Source: Rhizobium sp. L1K21 (lineage in GTDB: Bacteria; Pseudomonadota; Alphaproteobacteria; Rhizobiales; Rhizobiaceae). Taken from it: DNA of 64,000 nucleotides. The DNA lies in contig NZ_JAMXLE010000002.1 in the NCBI RefSeq assembly GCF_024055895.1, forward strand, positions 248,001-312,000, in the 5' to 3' direction. Made by a program: the position numbers and the translations under genes. The notes below the pieces were generated by a model. That model worked only from the letters and a program-made list of their open reading frames with translations. It did no database searches and had not been told where the DNA came from. Below, piece by piece: positions 1 to 9,029 of this stretch (positions within the stretch are counted from its first letter, which is position 1; every line of letters starts with the position of its first letter).

Positions 1-1340
1 CGCGAGCCGTCTCTGAGACGCGCAGCCTGAATAATGACGTCGACCGAACCGGCGATAATCTCGCGGACTGTCTTGGCGGGAAGGCTGAAACCACCCATGG
101 CAATCATCGATTCCATACGGCTGAGGCATTCACGCGGGGTGTTGGCGTGGATGGTGCCCATCGAGCCATCGTGGCCGGTGTTCATGGCCTGCAGGAGGTC
201 GAACACTTCCGGTCCGCGCACTTCGCCGACGATGATGCGTTCGGGACGCATACGCAGGCAGTTCTTGACCAGATCGCGCATGGTGATTTCGCCCTCACCT
301 TCGATATTGGGCGGGCGCGTTTCCAGGCGGACGACATGCGGTTGCTGAAGCTGGAGTTCGGCGGAGTCTTCGCAAGTAATGATACGCTCGTCTTCGTCGA
401 TATAGCGCGTAAGGCAGTTGAGAAGCGTGGTCTTACCGGAGCCCGTACCGCCTGAGATGACAACATTGCAGCGCACGCGCCCGATAATCTGCAACAGGAC
501 CGCCCCGGCCTCGGTGATCGAGCCATAGCGCACAAGCTGATCAAGCGTCAGCTTGTCCTTCTTGAATTTACGAATGGTCAGTGCCGTGCCGTCGATGGCC
601 AAGGGCGGCGCGATGACGTTGACGCGCGAACCATCGGGAAGGCGTGCGTCGCAGATTGGGCTTGCTTCATCAACACGGCGGCCGACCTGGCTGACGATAC
701 GCTGGCAGATGGACAGAAGCTGGGAATTGTCGCGAAACCGGATATCGGATTCGTGCACCTTGCCATCGACTTCGATAAATGTCTGGCCGGCACCATTGAC
801 CATGATATCGGCGATATCGTCGCGCGCCAGCAGCGGCTCCAGCGGACCATATCCGAGAACGTCGTTGCAGATGTCCTCCAGCAGTTCTTCCTGCTCGGCA
901 ATGGACATTGCAAAGTTCTTGATGGTGATGATGTCGTTGACAATATCACGGATTTCTTCGCGCGCGCTTTCAGCGTCGAGCTTGGCCAGCTGTGACAGAT
1001 CGATCGTGTCGATCAGGGCCGAAAAAACCTGCGATTTTGTATCGTAATACTCGTTCGTGCGTGGTGTACGCTTGCGTTGCGATGACGGCGGTGGCGGTGG
1101 GGCAACCGGGGCGCGGGCCGGTTGGGCCGAGGCACGCGTCTGCTGGGGGGCCAAAGGCGGTGGTGCTACAGCAGCTCTCGGCTCATGCACGGCCGGTTGA
1201 GCGGGGGGCGCAGGTACAGGCGCCGCCTGCTGAACGGGCGTCGGTGCGGGCGCCAAAGGGGCAGGCTGCTCCGGGCGAACCTGCGGGGTCACACCTGTGC
1301 CAGCCTTTCCGAAACCGTCATTTCCTCGCTTGCCGAACAT
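1..1340 (-). CDS. cpaF: Tad pilus secretion ATPase CpaF/TadA (C-terminus beyond window)
   Basis: Hexameric type II/IV secretion ATPase that powers assembly of Flp/Tad pili at the inner membrane. The 446 visible codons start with a proline/alanine-rich linker (residues ~20-90), followed by the N-terminal domain. The core has Walker A GGTGSGKTT (297-305), the acidic stretch ERIIVGEVRG (367-376) and the His-box GSMGTIHANT (392-401). The start is the ATG at 1340; the stop lies left of base 1. It is the last visible gene of a leftward cpaB-C-D-E-F series, 28 bp downstream of cpaE. tadB and tadC homologues would be expected next, outside the window. Confidence 0.95.
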   Translation of the reverse strand, partial: MFGKRGNDGFGKAGTGVTPQVRPEQPAPLAPAPTPVQQAAPVPAPPAQPAVHEPRAAVAPPPLAPQQTRASAQPARAPVAPPPPPSSQRKRTPRTNEYYDTKSQVFSALIDTIDLSQLAKLDAESAREEIRDIVNDIITIKNFAMSIAEQEELLEDICNDVLGYGPLEPLLARDDIADIMVNGAGQTFIEVDGKVHESDIRFRDNSQLLSICQRIVSQVGRRVDEASPICDARLPDGSRVNVIAPPLAIDGTALTIRKFKKDKLTLDQLVRYGSITEAGAVLLQIIGRVRCNVVISGGTGSGKTTLLNCLTRYIDEDERIITCEDSAELQLQQPHVVRLETRPPNIEGEGEITMRDLVKNCLRMRPERIIVGEVRGPEVFDLLQAMNTGHDGSMGTIHANTPRECLSRMESMIAMGGFSLPAKTVREIIAGSVDVIIQAARLRDGS

Positions 1341-1368
1341 CGCTACCTAACCTAACAACATCGAATTC

Positions 1369-2661
1369 TTATTTGCGACCGAGCAGGCTGAGCACCTTTT
1401 CCAGCCCTGCGCGCTTCTGTTTTTTCAAGGCTGCCCGCCCCGTCACGATGTGAGAAATCTGTGAGAATATCTCTGCCGCCGGTGACTTGGGATCCGTCTC
1501 GCTGATCATCCGCCCGCTGTTGGCAGCGGCACCGAAGAGTTGCGCATCAAAGGGAATGATGGCTATCGGCTCTATTTCAAGCGGATCGCAGAAATCGCCG
1601 GGCGTGATTTCCGGACGTTTGGGCATACCGACCTGATTGAGGATGAGGTGCGGTTGCTTGTCGTTCGGGCGCAGCTTGCGCAGTGAGTCGAACATGTTTT
1701 TCGTATTGCGCAGGTTCGCGAGATCGGGAACCGAGGTGATCACGACTTCATCAACGCTTGCCAGCAGCGAGCGGGTCCACTCGTTCCAGGCGTGCGGAAC
1801 GTCAAGCACCGTTACAGGTGCACTCTGGGTCAAAATGTCCAGAACTGGCCGAAACGCATCATGCCCGAAGTCAAAGGCACGGTCGAGCATGGACGGCGCC
1901 GCCAGCAGAGACAAATGATCAGAGCATTTGGCTAAAAGGCGGTCCAAAAAGACCTCATCAAGACGCTCAGGCGCGTAAACCGCTTCCGCCATGCCCTGGG
2001 TGGGATCCTGATCGAAGTCGATGTTTGCGGTCCCGAATGGCAGGTCGAGATCCGCGAGAATGGTTTCCGTTTCAAACAGGTGCGAAATGCCGAAGGCGCA
2101 GTTATGCGCCACAGTGGAGGAACCAGAACCGCCCTTTGCACCAATGAAGGCAATGCTTCGGCCAAGCGGTTCTGCATCGGGATCGACGAAGATCGAGGCG
2201 GCGGCACCAAGCACGTCGGCCATGCCGACAGGTGCTACCAGATATTCGGAAATGCCGTTGCGCATCAGTTCGCGATAAAGACCGATATCGTTGTTGCGGC
2301 CGATCAGAACAACGCGGCTGGAGGGATCGCAGACCTGCGCCAGCTCCATCAGTTCGCCCATCAAGCGATCCGGTGATGCTGCACTTTCCAGAATGATGAG
2401 GTTTGGTGTCGGTGAGGACGCAAACATGTTGGCAGCCGCCAGAATGGAGCCGCTGTTAATCCGGAAACTAACCTTGGCCATGCGGCGGTCGGCTTCGCAG
2501 CGCTCCATCAGCCGCATGGTTTCCTCCGACTCGCAAAATGCGTGGATCGAAATGCGCGGCAGCGGGCGCATGTGATCCAGATCGTTGGTGGCCGGCGGTT
2601 CCGACAGATCGGCTTCGACCTGCGGACCAAGTTTTTCGATACCGTATTCTACTGTACTCAT
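1369..2661 (-). CDS. cpaE: Pilus assembly protein CpaE (ParA/MinD-like ATPase)
   Basis: 430-residue Tad pilus localisation/assembly protein. The N-terminal half resembles a degenerate response-regulator receiver domain (about 35-160). The C-terminal half is a SIMIBI/MinD ATPase with the deviant Walker A GAKGGSGSST (174-183), as usual in CpaE. In Caulobacter, CpaE helps place the pilus secretin at the pole. It lies between cpaD (33-bp gap) and cpaF in the same orientation, so co-transcription is likely. Confidence 0.95.
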   Translation of the reverse strand: MSTVEYGIEKLGPQVEADLSEPPATNDLDHMRPLPRISIHAFCESEETMRLMERCEADRRMAKVSFRINSGSILAAANMFASSPTPNLIILESAASPDRLMGELMELAQVCDPSSRVVLIGRNNDIGLYRELMRNGISEYLVAPVGMADVLGAAASIFVDPDAEPLGRSIAFIGAKGGSGSSTVAHNCAFGISHLFETETILADLDLPFGTANIDFDQDPTQGMAEAVYAPERLDEVFLDRLLAKCSDHLSLLAAPSMLDRAFDFGHDAFRPVLDILTQSAPVTVLDVPHAWNEWTRSLLASVDEVVITSVPDLANLRNTKNMFDSLRKLRPNDKQPHLILNQVGMPKRPEITPGDFCDPLEIEPIAIIPFDAQLFGAAANSGRMISETDPKSPAAEIFSQISHIVTGRAALKKQKRAGLEKVLSLLGRK

Positions 2662-2694
2662 CGCGTCTTCCTGCCTCTCTTCTGGCAGTTCAAA

Positions 2695-3432
2695 TTATTC
2701 GGAAACCGGTGACGAACCTTCACGGTAGAGACCGATCACGGTTGCACGGCGTTCAGCATCGATGGGCGTTTCGGCGCGCGGGGTCTTCAAGTCCATGGGA
2801 TTGGCGACCATGGCAGCAAGATTGTTCTGGTTGGCGCAACCGAAATTGTACCAATTCTTGTTGGAAAAAGAATTGTTTATGAGATCTTCCGGCCACTGTC
2901 CGCATTGATCCGTCGTGGCGCTGACGGCGATAAAGCTCAGTTTTACCGGCGCGGAGACTTCCCCGCCTTGAGCGGGATAAGTGGTCACGATAATACGTCC
3001 TTTTTTCACGCCGGAATTGTAAAGCTCTGCCTTGATGGCTCCGGTCAGCGCTTGTGCAGCAGCGGAATTGATCGATCCCGCCGGAATTGAAAGCTGGATG
3101 CTGCCGGAGGATGAATTGGCATAATCCTGGCCAAAACCGCGGATGGTGTCGCGCAGGCCATTTGAGAGCTTGCGGTCTCCACTTCCAATCGGCAGGTCAA
3201 GCGAGTGTTCGACTTCAGCCAGCGTAATGGGGTGACGGACGCGATAGTCGTTGTCGATGGATGCGGTTTTCAAGCTGTCATCCGGCTTTTTGGCACAACC
3301 GGCCATAGGCGCGGCGACGACGCTGACCAGCGCAACCAGAACCGCATTTCGCACAAACCGCATCTTTTTCGCCCTTGTCATTTCGTTTCCGGATTTCTGT
3401 CCGACCATTTCGATTTCGCTTACCGTCTTCAT
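2695..3432 (-). CDS. cpaD: Pilus assembly lipoprotein CpaD
   Basis: CpaD/TadD-class outer-membrane lipoprotein of the Tad system, about 245 residues. A hydrophobic signal segment ends in the lipobox-like MAGC followed by KKPDD, fitting lipidation on that cysteine. The start at 3432 is preceded by AAGGGTGG at good spacing and sits 10 bp after the cpaC stop. Internal ATGs at 3381 and 3363 would give a more conventional short signal peptide and remain possible. The longer reading frame upstream is cpaC shadow. Confidence 0.85.
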   Translation of the reverse strand: MKTVSEIEMVGQKSGNEMTRAKKMRFVRNAVLVALVSVVAAPMAGCAKKPDDSLKTASIDNDYRVRHPITLAEVEHSLDLPIGSGDRKLSNGLRDTIRGFGQDYANSSSGSIQLSIPAGSINSAAAQALTGAIKAELYNSGVKKGRIIVTTYPAQGGEVSAPVKLSFIAVSATTDQCGQWPEDLINNSFSNKNWYNFGCANQNNLAAMVANPMDLKTPRAETPIDAERRATVIGLYREGSSPVSE

Positions 3433-3442
3433 CTGGCCACCC

Positions 3443-4999
3443 TTACTTGTAGATAAAGCCGACAGCACCATGATAGCGCTCGCCTTGGGTCGCTTCGGGT
3501 TTGAGCCCGTAGACCTTGTTGACATTGTTGAGGAAGAAGGTCGCAGCATCGTTTTCCGGAATGAAGTTGTCATCGGGCCGCGCCAACTGATCGGCGGCGA
3601 CAGGGCGCACGAGATAAGGTGTCGCGATGATGACGAGCTCGGTTTCGTTCCGCTGGAAGTCCTTCGACCGGAAAAGCGTGCCAATCACTGGAACCTTGGC
3701 AAGAGCCGGATTTCCGGAAAAGGCCTGACGGATGTTGTCCTTGACGAGACCGGCAATCACGATGGAGCCACCGGAGGGCAATTCGACCGTGGTCGATGCT
3801 TCGCGCCGACGGACGGAGAGCGTTGTCAGGCCAGGGACGTTGAGTGCTGCGCCGGAGACACTGGATCCCTCGTAGGTTGGTTCAGAGACCTCTGTTTCAA
3901 TCTTAAGACTGATACGTCCCGCAGACAAAACCACGGGCACAAAGTTCAAACGTATGCCGTATTCCACGGTGGAGGCAGCCGAGCGGCTGACGGATTCAGC
4001 GGTGCCATCTGGGCCGATATTTCCCACGTATTGCGTCGAGTCCATATTGAACTCACCGCCAACATAAAATTTGGCCTGCTCGCCAGAAATAGCTGTCAGG
4101 CTCGGTTCGGCCAGCGTGCGCATAACGCCCGCGCGTTCCATGGCATTGAAATAGGATTCGAAATCGACGCCGCCAATGGCTGCCGACGCAAGCTTCTGCG
4201 ACATCCAGTTAACCGCGCCGCCGAGGTTCGTGGGGCTCTGGAAGAGGATGTTGTTGCCATTTATCGTGCTCGAAGTGTTAATGCCGAGCTGCTTAATCAC
4301 CTGCCTGCTGACTTCGGCGACTGTGACCTTCAGCGTCACCTGATCCTCGCCCTCGATCTGCAAAAGATTGACGATCTGCGACTTCTGTCTTTGTTCTGCG
4401 AAGATGGCTACACTGCTCGAGGTGCCCTCACCGCTTGCGACCGTATTTCGAGTTGTTGCTTCACCACCGGTCAGGAAAATGTCAGCCAGATTGGTCGCCT
4501 GGGCGGCATCCTGCGGCGTACGAACGGTACCGGTCAGAACAATGTTGTCGGAAATGATCTCGACCTTGATATCGGAATCCGGAAGGAAGCGCTTCAACTG
4601 AGCCTCAAGGTTGGAAATGTCACGTTCGACCTCAATCTCGATGCTGACAATCTGGCTTCCATCTTCGCCGAAAACGAAAATATTCGTTTGCCCAACCGCC
4701 TTGCCAAAGAGATATATGCGGCGCGAGGTGCGGGTGATCGCATCGGCCTTGACGGGATCAGCCACGAGAATATCGTGCGCATCCTCAGGCAGGTCGATCA
4801 CCAGAGCCTTGTTGAGGCCAAGCTTGACATGCCTGGTGACGCCGGGGCCGGCTTGGGAGATCTTGATAATCGATTCTGCGGCATAGGCCGGGGACGGTCC
4901 GTAAACGGGAATTATCGTTGACGGCAGGCCGAGCATCGTCAGGTTGATGGAGAGACCTGCAACCAGAAAGCGCCGTGTATATTTGCTGAAGCTTTTCAC
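3443..4999 (-). CDS. cpaC: Pilus secretin CpaC/RcpA
   Basis: 518-residue outer-membrane secretin forming the pore for the Flp pilus. A signal peptide covers roughly residues 1-40. A pilus-assembly N-domain (KALVIDLPEDAHDILVADP and following) and a BON-like stretch come next. The C-terminal secretin domain ends in the conserved VPVIGTLFRSKDFQ region. It lies 13 bp downstream of cpaB and 10 bp upstream of cpaD, so it is part of one operon. Confidence 0.95.
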   Translation of the reverse strand: MKSFSKYTRRFLVAGLSINLTMLGLPSTIIPVYGPSPAYAAESIIKISQAGPGVTRHVKLGLNKALVIDLPEDAHDILVADPVKADAITRTSRRIYLFGKAVGQTNIFVFGEDGSQIVSIEIEVERDISNLEAQLKRFLPDSDIKVEIISDNIVLTGTVRTPQDAAQATNLADIFLTGGEATTRNTVASGEGTSSSVAIFAEQRQKSQIVNLLQIEGEDQVTLKVTVAEVSRQVIKQLGINTSSTINGNNILFQSPTNLGGAVNWMSQKLASAAIGGVDFESYFNAMERAGVMRTLAEPSLTAISGEQAKFYVGGEFNMDSTQYVGNIGPDGTAESVSRSAASTVEYGIRLNFVPVVLSAGRISLKIETEVSEPTYEGSSVSGAALNVPGLTTLSVRRREASTTVELPSGGSIVIAGLVKDNIRQAFSGNPALAKVPVIGTLFRSKDFQRNETELVIIATPYLVRPVAADQLARPDDNFIPENDAATFFLNNVNKVYGLKPEATQGERYHGAVGFIYK

Positions 5000-5012
5000 T
5001 GGAACCTCTCGA

Positions 5013-5819
5013 TCAATTGGTTTGGTCTACGACCGTGACTTTGCCGGTCTTGATGACTTTGATTGCCGGCGAGCCATCATCACCACTGAGCAGATAATTG
5101 GCCGAGTCGGTATCAGACTCGCCTGCGTCGGCAACCGAACGGAGCGCCAATGTCAAGCGATCTGCAATCTGCTGTGCGACGGTGACGACCTTTGCCTGGG
5201 TGGGGGTCAATTCGAGCGTCGCCGTTGAACCCACTGCGGTTTGCTGGCCGTCCGGCGTTTCCTGAATTCGCTGGTCGATGGCCAAAACACGGATGTTTTT
5301 GAGGATGGTTTCAGTCAGATACGAGCCGGACTCGCCGCGACGAACCATGATGACGTCGACGCGATCATTCGGCAGAATAAAGCCACCTGCCCCTGTATGG
5401 GCGGAAATTTCGGTAGCGACCGCAAGCTTGCCCGCAGGCAGCAACGACGACATGATCCGTGCGCTCGCATCTGCAATCTTTTCAAAGCGGATAGGCTCGC
5501 CGTCGAACATCGGCATTCGGATGATTGCTCCAGCCAGTTTCTGCTTCACGTCCGGATGCGCTTCTTCCGTGATCAGCCCCTCGCCGACAGAAGCCTTAGG
5601 CCAATCCGCCCAACGCATTGCATCATCATTCAGCGTTGCACCGGTCGGGAGATTTGCCCCAGCCACCAGAACCTTCACTGTGGGTTCTTTTTTTACAATG
5701 GCTTCAGCGGCCTGCATTTCGACGACCGTCGTGCCGCCCGACAGCGTCATTGCCAGATAGCCAGCAAGACCGGCGGCCGCGACGGCTACTGTCAAGATAA
5801 TAAGACGTGCAGGTTTCAT
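5013..5819 (-). CDS. cpaB: Flp pilus assembly protein CpaB/RcpC
   Basis: Periplasmic Tad pilus protein with an N-terminal membrane anchor (residues ~5-28) and a SAF domain (LVAGANLPTGATL...). About 268 residues. ATG 5819 is preferred over the in-frame ATG 5825 because AGGGA lies 6 nt upstream of it. It is the first gene of the cpaB-F transcript. A hairpin after cpaA separates it from the upstream pilin/peptidase genes, so it probably has its own promoter in 5820-5945. Confidence 0.92.
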   Translation of the reverse strand: MKPARLIILTVAVAAAGLAGYLAMTLSGGTTVVEMQAAEAIVKKEPTVKVLVAGANLPTGATLNDDAMRWADWPKASVGEGLITEEAHPDVKQKLAGAIIRMPMFDGEPIRFEKIADASARIMSSLLPAGKLAVATEISAHTGAGGFILPNDRVDVIMVRRGESGSYLTETILKNIRVLAIDQRIQETPDGQQTAVGSTATLELTPTQAKVVTVAQQIADRLTLALRSVADAGESDTDSANYLLSGDDGSPAIKVIKTGKVTVVDQTN

Positions 5820-5945
5820 GATCATTCCCTACGGAGACTCAAGTGCTACTTACTGGCCGCAGAATGATCAGGAATTGGTGTAATTATAGTTAACGAATGC
5901 CTTCATCGTTTGGTTAATGAATAACTTCAGAATGAATAGCAGTCA

Positions 5946-5969
5946 TGAAAAAGCCGGCTCGAGGCCGGC
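5946..5969 (-). terminator. Rho-independent terminator after cpaA
   Basis: GCCGGC (5953-5958) and GCCGGC (5964-5969) form a 6-bp GC stem with a 5-nt loop. On the minus strand the hairpin is followed at once by TTTTT (5952-5948). It lies 26 bp past the cpaA stop and before cpaB, so cpaA and cpaB are probably separate transcripts. Confidence 0.75.
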
Positions 5970-5994
5970 CCGGAGATGGACTGAACGGTTGGTA

Positions 5995-6507
5995 TCAGCG
6001 GCTGAGAACGAGTTGCATCAGCGGAGACATGGGATATGTGACGAAGGCACCGATGCCGATTGCGATACCGTAGGGGATTTTTTTCGCATGCAGGATTGGC
6101 TTCGGGATGTAATGTCCAAGGCCGGTGGCATGAATACTGTTCTCGTTCACGCGCAGCATGACGATAAGGAATGTCAGAAACCCGCCAACAAAGGCGACCG
6201 TTCCAAGATAAAGAACAAGCGTTTCGTTCCAGCCAAACCAGACCGCACTGGCGGCTAGAACCTTGGCATCCCCACCGCCCATAACGTTCAACGCAAAAAG
6301 CGCGAACACGGCAGCAAAGACTGCGACGCCAGCAAGAAGATGAAAGCCAATTTGCTCCAGGGGCATACCGCATAATGGAGCAACAACAAAGAATCCGGCC
6401 AGCAAAATAACCGAAACCCGGTTCGGTATCGTCATCGTTATGAGGTCAGAGGACGCAGCGATTGCCATGCATAGCGGAAAAATCACCAGGATTGCCGCAA
6501 CCAACAT
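5995..6507 (-). CDS. cpaA: Prepilin peptidase CpaA/TadV (A24 family)
   Basis: 170-residue inner-membrane aspartic peptidase that cleaves the Flp prepilin leader. Several hydrophobic segments are visible. The two catalytic aspartates are likely the one in ASSDLITMTIPN near residue 21 and the one in the GGGDAK motif (GxGD class). The length is normal for the short TadV type without a methylase domain. The pilin gene lies just upstream in the same direction, the natural substrate. Confidence 0.93.
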   Translation of the reverse strand: MLVAAILVIFPLCMAIAASSDLITMTIPNRVSVILLAGFFVVAPLCGMPLEQIGFHLLAGVAVFAAVFALFALNVMGGGDAKVLAASAVWFGWNETLVLYLGTVAFVGGFLTFLIVMLRVNENSIHATGLGHYIPKPILHAKKIPYGIAIGIGAFVTYPMSPLMQLVLSR

Positions 6508-6559
6508 CTACCGAACTCCTCGAACATGAAAGAACGACGCATAGCTTGCTGGATAAAGC

Positions 6560-6601
6560 TTAATAAAATTCAAAGCCGCCACCGGCGAGGCGACGGCTTT
6601 G
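6560..6601 (-). terminator. Terminator-like hairpin after the Flp pilin gene
   Basis: CAAAGCCG (6571-6578) and CGGCTTTG (6594-6601) form a perfect 8-bp stem with a 15-nt loop. On the minus strand it is followed by GAATTTTATT. It sits 16 bp after the pilin stop and would cap an abundant monocistronic pilin mRNA while allowing some read-through into cpaA. Confidence 0.7.
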
Positions 6602-6617
6602 AAAAAGCTACGAAAGC

Positions 6618-6791
6618 TCAGATCGGCTTTGCAACCGTGTTCCCAAGCTTGACGAATGCGTTGTTCAAAGCATTGCCCAGCTGCGAAGCACCGGTGATCA
6701 GTGCAACTGAGATAAGGGCGGCGATCAGGCCATATTCAATGGCAGTCGCGCCGGATTCATCCTTGATGAAGCGTGCAAAAAGATTAGACAT
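6618..6791 (-). CDS. Flp family type IVb pilin
   Basis: 57-residue major pilin subunit. A short leader ends in G before ATAIEYGLIAALISVALI, with the glutamate at mature position +5 typical of Flp pilins, followed by a hydrophobic helix. The ATG at 6791 has AGGAG 5 nt upstream, which rules out the longer frame starting at 6860. It is the only obvious major pilin gene in the window. Confidence 0.95.
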   Translation of the reverse strand: MSNLFARFIKDESGATAIEYGLIAALISVALITGASQLGNALNNAFVKLGNTVAKPI

Positions 6792-7109
6792 GTTTACTCC
6801 TATACAAGTAGTCGGTTCAGCACTACCGCCAACTTCTGCCGTTGATCGGATGGCCGCCAATTTATGGGTTACGTATTGCGATCGACTTAAAAGATACGGT
6901 TAATATTCTTATAATTCGGTGTTGGACATGGCCGGCACCTCTTTTCAAGCTTGCTGCAGGACCCGACCACCCAGTATTCCATACCCAGCAAAAATATTGG
7001 GATTTCTATGCTTTGGCGGTGAGATTTCGCTCCAAATCCGGTGCTGCTTAACCCAATGTTCACCATTCCGGACGAAACATAGCGTTGCGGGTATTACGAG
7101 GGACGTTTG
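6792..7109. promoter_or_regulatory. Divergent intergenic region between pilin and secretin N-domain genes
   Basis: 318 bp without a convincing ORF. It must carry the promoter of the leftward pilin gene and of the rightward gene at 7110. An AT-rich stretch (about 6888-6916) has two TTAA elements 9 bp apart. That resembles a CtrA site, whose consensus spacing is 7, but is not an exact match. Nothing else specific was seen. Confidence 0.4.
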
Positions 7110-7544
7110 ATGAAACTGCACCAAATTGCGGCAGGTTGCTTAATCGCAGCCACTTCTATGGCGAGTGTTCTGCAGGGGAACGTGTTTGCTGCGGACAATA
7201 GCGATATGGTGCGGGTGTTCATGAACCATGCCCGCATTCTGAAACTCGACCGTCCGGTGGCAAAGGTTATTGTAGGCAATTCCGGCGTTGCGGATGCGAC
7301 TGTCGCAGATGCCGAAACCATCGTTTTGACGGGACGTGCCTATGGCACCACAAATCTCGTTTTGCTGGACGCACAAGGCAATGCCATTCTCGACAAACGC
7401 ATTCTGGTTTCCATTGATGAAGGCAATACCGTGCGCGTTTACCGGCAGACCGACCGCACCGTGTTTTCGTGCACGCCCAATTGCGAAGAGCATGCCAATA
7501 TCGCTACCTCGTCAGAGTCGGCGGCGGCTACCCCTGCTGAATGA
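7110..7544 (+). CDS. Stand-alone pilus assembly/secretin N-terminal domain protein
   Basis: 144 residues with a signal peptide (about 1-28). A single domain resembles the N-terminal domain of CpaC/RcpA secretins: KLDRPVAKVIVGNSGVADA, then an IVLTGRAYGTTNLVLLD strand pattern that matches the CpaC encoded at 3443-4999. A cysteine pair (SCTPNC) lies near the C-terminus. There is no secretin pore domain. Start: ATG 7110 after ACGAGGGA; the TTG at 7107 is less likely. It leads the rightward TadE/TadG genes and may assist secretin assembly; the precise role is unknown. Confidence 0.85.
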   Translation: MKLHQIAAGCLIAATSMASVLQGNVFAADNSDMVRVFMNHARILKLDRPVAKVIVGNSGVADATVADAETIVLTGRAYGTTNLVLLDAQGNAILDKRILVSIDEGNTVRVYRQTDRTVFSCTPNCEEHANIATSSESAAATPAE

Positions 7545-7636
7545 TCTTTCGTAAAATTTTATCAACGATAGAAACCCCATCAAAACGCATAGGTTTTATC
7601 TTCTTGCAAGCTCAATAGGCGTTGCGGGAGTCCGGA

Positions 7637-8263
7637 ATGGGCATTGCGGTTCGAATAGCCGCTTGGGGAATGAAGTCAAAAACGACCTTTGACCGGATGC
7701 GGATTAGCCGCGACGGCGCAACGGCGGTTGAATTTGCCATTCTGATCGTACCCTTCCTGATGGTTCTCTTTGCCACCATGGAGACCTTTCTCGCGTTCAC
7801 GGCCGAACACCTGGCTGCGAATGCGGTGGACACGCTTGCCCGCAAGGTGCGTACCGGGGAAATTACCTTCGGTATGAACCGGCCGGCGACGGACATGACC
7901 GAGGCGCAATTCCGCCAGGCCTTTTGCGATGAAGTCTCCATTATCATCCGATGTTCTCCGACAGAGGCGGCCTCGCCACAAAAGCTTTACATCGATTTCG
8001 AGCAGGTCGCCTCCTTCGGCGCTATTCAAACGGATATTCCGCGCATCAACTCAGACAATAATTCCGATCTCGACACCAGCGCATTCAGCTTCAGCCCCGG
8101 CAATTCGGCAGCCATAAACTCGCTTAGGGTCTATTACAGATGGGAGATCACAACCGATCTCATCCGGCCGTTCATCTCGAATCTGAAACCGGCGGGCGAA
8201 ACGGTGCCATCCCAATTCCTCATCGTTGCCACGACCGCATTCAGGAATGAAGCTTATCCATGA
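7637..8263 (+). CDS. TadE-like pilus assembly protein
   Basis: 208-residue pseudopilin-like protein. The segment RISRDGATAVEFAILIVPFLMVLF (starting near residue 22) is the TadE-type N-terminal helix with G/A-x-VEFA, a candidate for prepilin peptidase cleavage. The rest is a soluble periplasmic domain. The start at 7637 is chosen for GGAG 6 nt upstream; the frame is open from a TTG at 7622. Its stop overlaps the next start by 4 bp (ATGA). Confidence 0.85.
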   Translation: MGIAVRIAAWGMKSKTTFDRMRISRDGATAVEFAILIVPFLMVLFATMETFLAFTAEHLAANAVDTLARKVRTGEITFGMNRPATDMTEAQFRQAFCDEVSIIIRCSPTEAASPQKLYIDFEQVASFGAIQTDIPRINSDNNSDLDTSAFSFSPGNSAAINSLRVYYRWEITTDLIRPFISNLKPAGETVPSQFLIVATTAFRNEAYP

Positions 8264-8859
8264 GTGCGCGTTTTCCATCCAGATCCGTCCCCATTCTTTC
8301 GCAGTGCCTGCGTCTTTTCCAAAGATTCTCTGGAGCCAAGGAGGGCGTTGCGGCTGTCGAATTCGCGCTTCTCCTGCCGATCTTCGCCTTCATATATCTG
8401 ATGTCATTTCAGCTGACCGTCGGTTTCAGCGTCGCCAACAACGCTGATCGAGCCGCCTCCATCATCGCCGATATCGTGACACAGGAGCCGACAACCAACG
8501 TTGCGAAGCTGGATGACATGTATGCACTCGCAAAAGCGATCATGACTCCCTATTCCACTGATGACCTGCACATCAAAATCACCGGTGTGCAGGTTGATGC
8601 CGGGGGTAATCCAACCGTCAAATGGTCGTGGAAGGACGATGGCACCGCGGCCTATCCCGCCGGATCGGCCGTGACATTGCCGGTGGAACTCCGACAGCCG
8701 AACTCGTTTGTCGCGCATACGGAAATTGCCACTGTCTATAATTATCTCTTCTTTGTCCCAAGCATGACAAGCTCCACGGCGGCTGCACTGGACATCAACA
8801 AAGAGTTCTATTTTCGCCAGCGCGTCGGGAACAATGTCGCCTGCACAAACTGCCCCTAG
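8260..8859 (+). CDS. TadE/TadG family pilus assembly protein
   Basis: 199 residues. The N-terminal region has KEGVAAVEFALLLPIFAFIY, the TadE/TadG helix with AAVEFAL, then an extracytoplasmic domain ending in CTNCP. It overlaps the preceding tadE-like gene by 4 bp, so translation is probably coupled. It likely forms a minor pseudopilin pair with that gene. It is too short to be a full TadG with a vWA domain. Confidence 0.85.
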   Translation: MSARFPSRSVPILSQCLRLFQRFSGAKEGVAAVEFALLLPIFAFIYLMSFQLTVGFSVANNADRAASIIADIVTQEPTTNVAKLDDMYALAKAIMTPYSTDDLHIKITGVQVDAGGNPTVKWSWKDDGTAAYPAGSAVTLPVELRQPNSFVAHTEIATVYNYLFFVPSMTSSTAAALDINKEFYFRQRVGNNVACTNCP

Positions 8860-8931
8860 ATCATTGGAGCACCCGAATCCGGGCTTTACGCCGCGCAGGT
8901 GCGCTCGCAGACGTTTCGACGAATTTTCTTA

Positions 8932-8964
8932 TTGCAACTAATTCGCATTTGCATTTTAATTGCA
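8932..8964. promoter_or_regulatory. Candidate Mur-responsive sequence upstream of the metal importer
   Basis: TGCATTTTAATTGCA (8950-8964) is a near-palindrome with TGCA at both ends. It is preceded by TTGCAACTAATTCGCA (8932-8947), giving overlapping TGCA-type half sites. Rhizobial Mur operators are built from TGCAA/TTGCA elements, and a mur-like gene lies at the end of this operon. The match is by eye. Confidence 0.4.
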
Positions 8965-9029
8965 GATATCGACCATCTTCCGCGATGCTGGCAGTTTTCG
9001 CCCGGTGTCATATCAAACAGAGAGTGAGA

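Noticed and set aside
3251-4921. 556-codon plus-strand open frame opposite cpaC
   Set aside because: It is the antisense shadow of a well-supported secretin gene, with no domain and no ribosome site. High GC with strong third-position bias keeps such frames open.
6888-6916. CtrA box in front of the pilin gene
   Set aside because: Two TTAA elements are present but 9 bp apart instead of 7, so it is not a good match.
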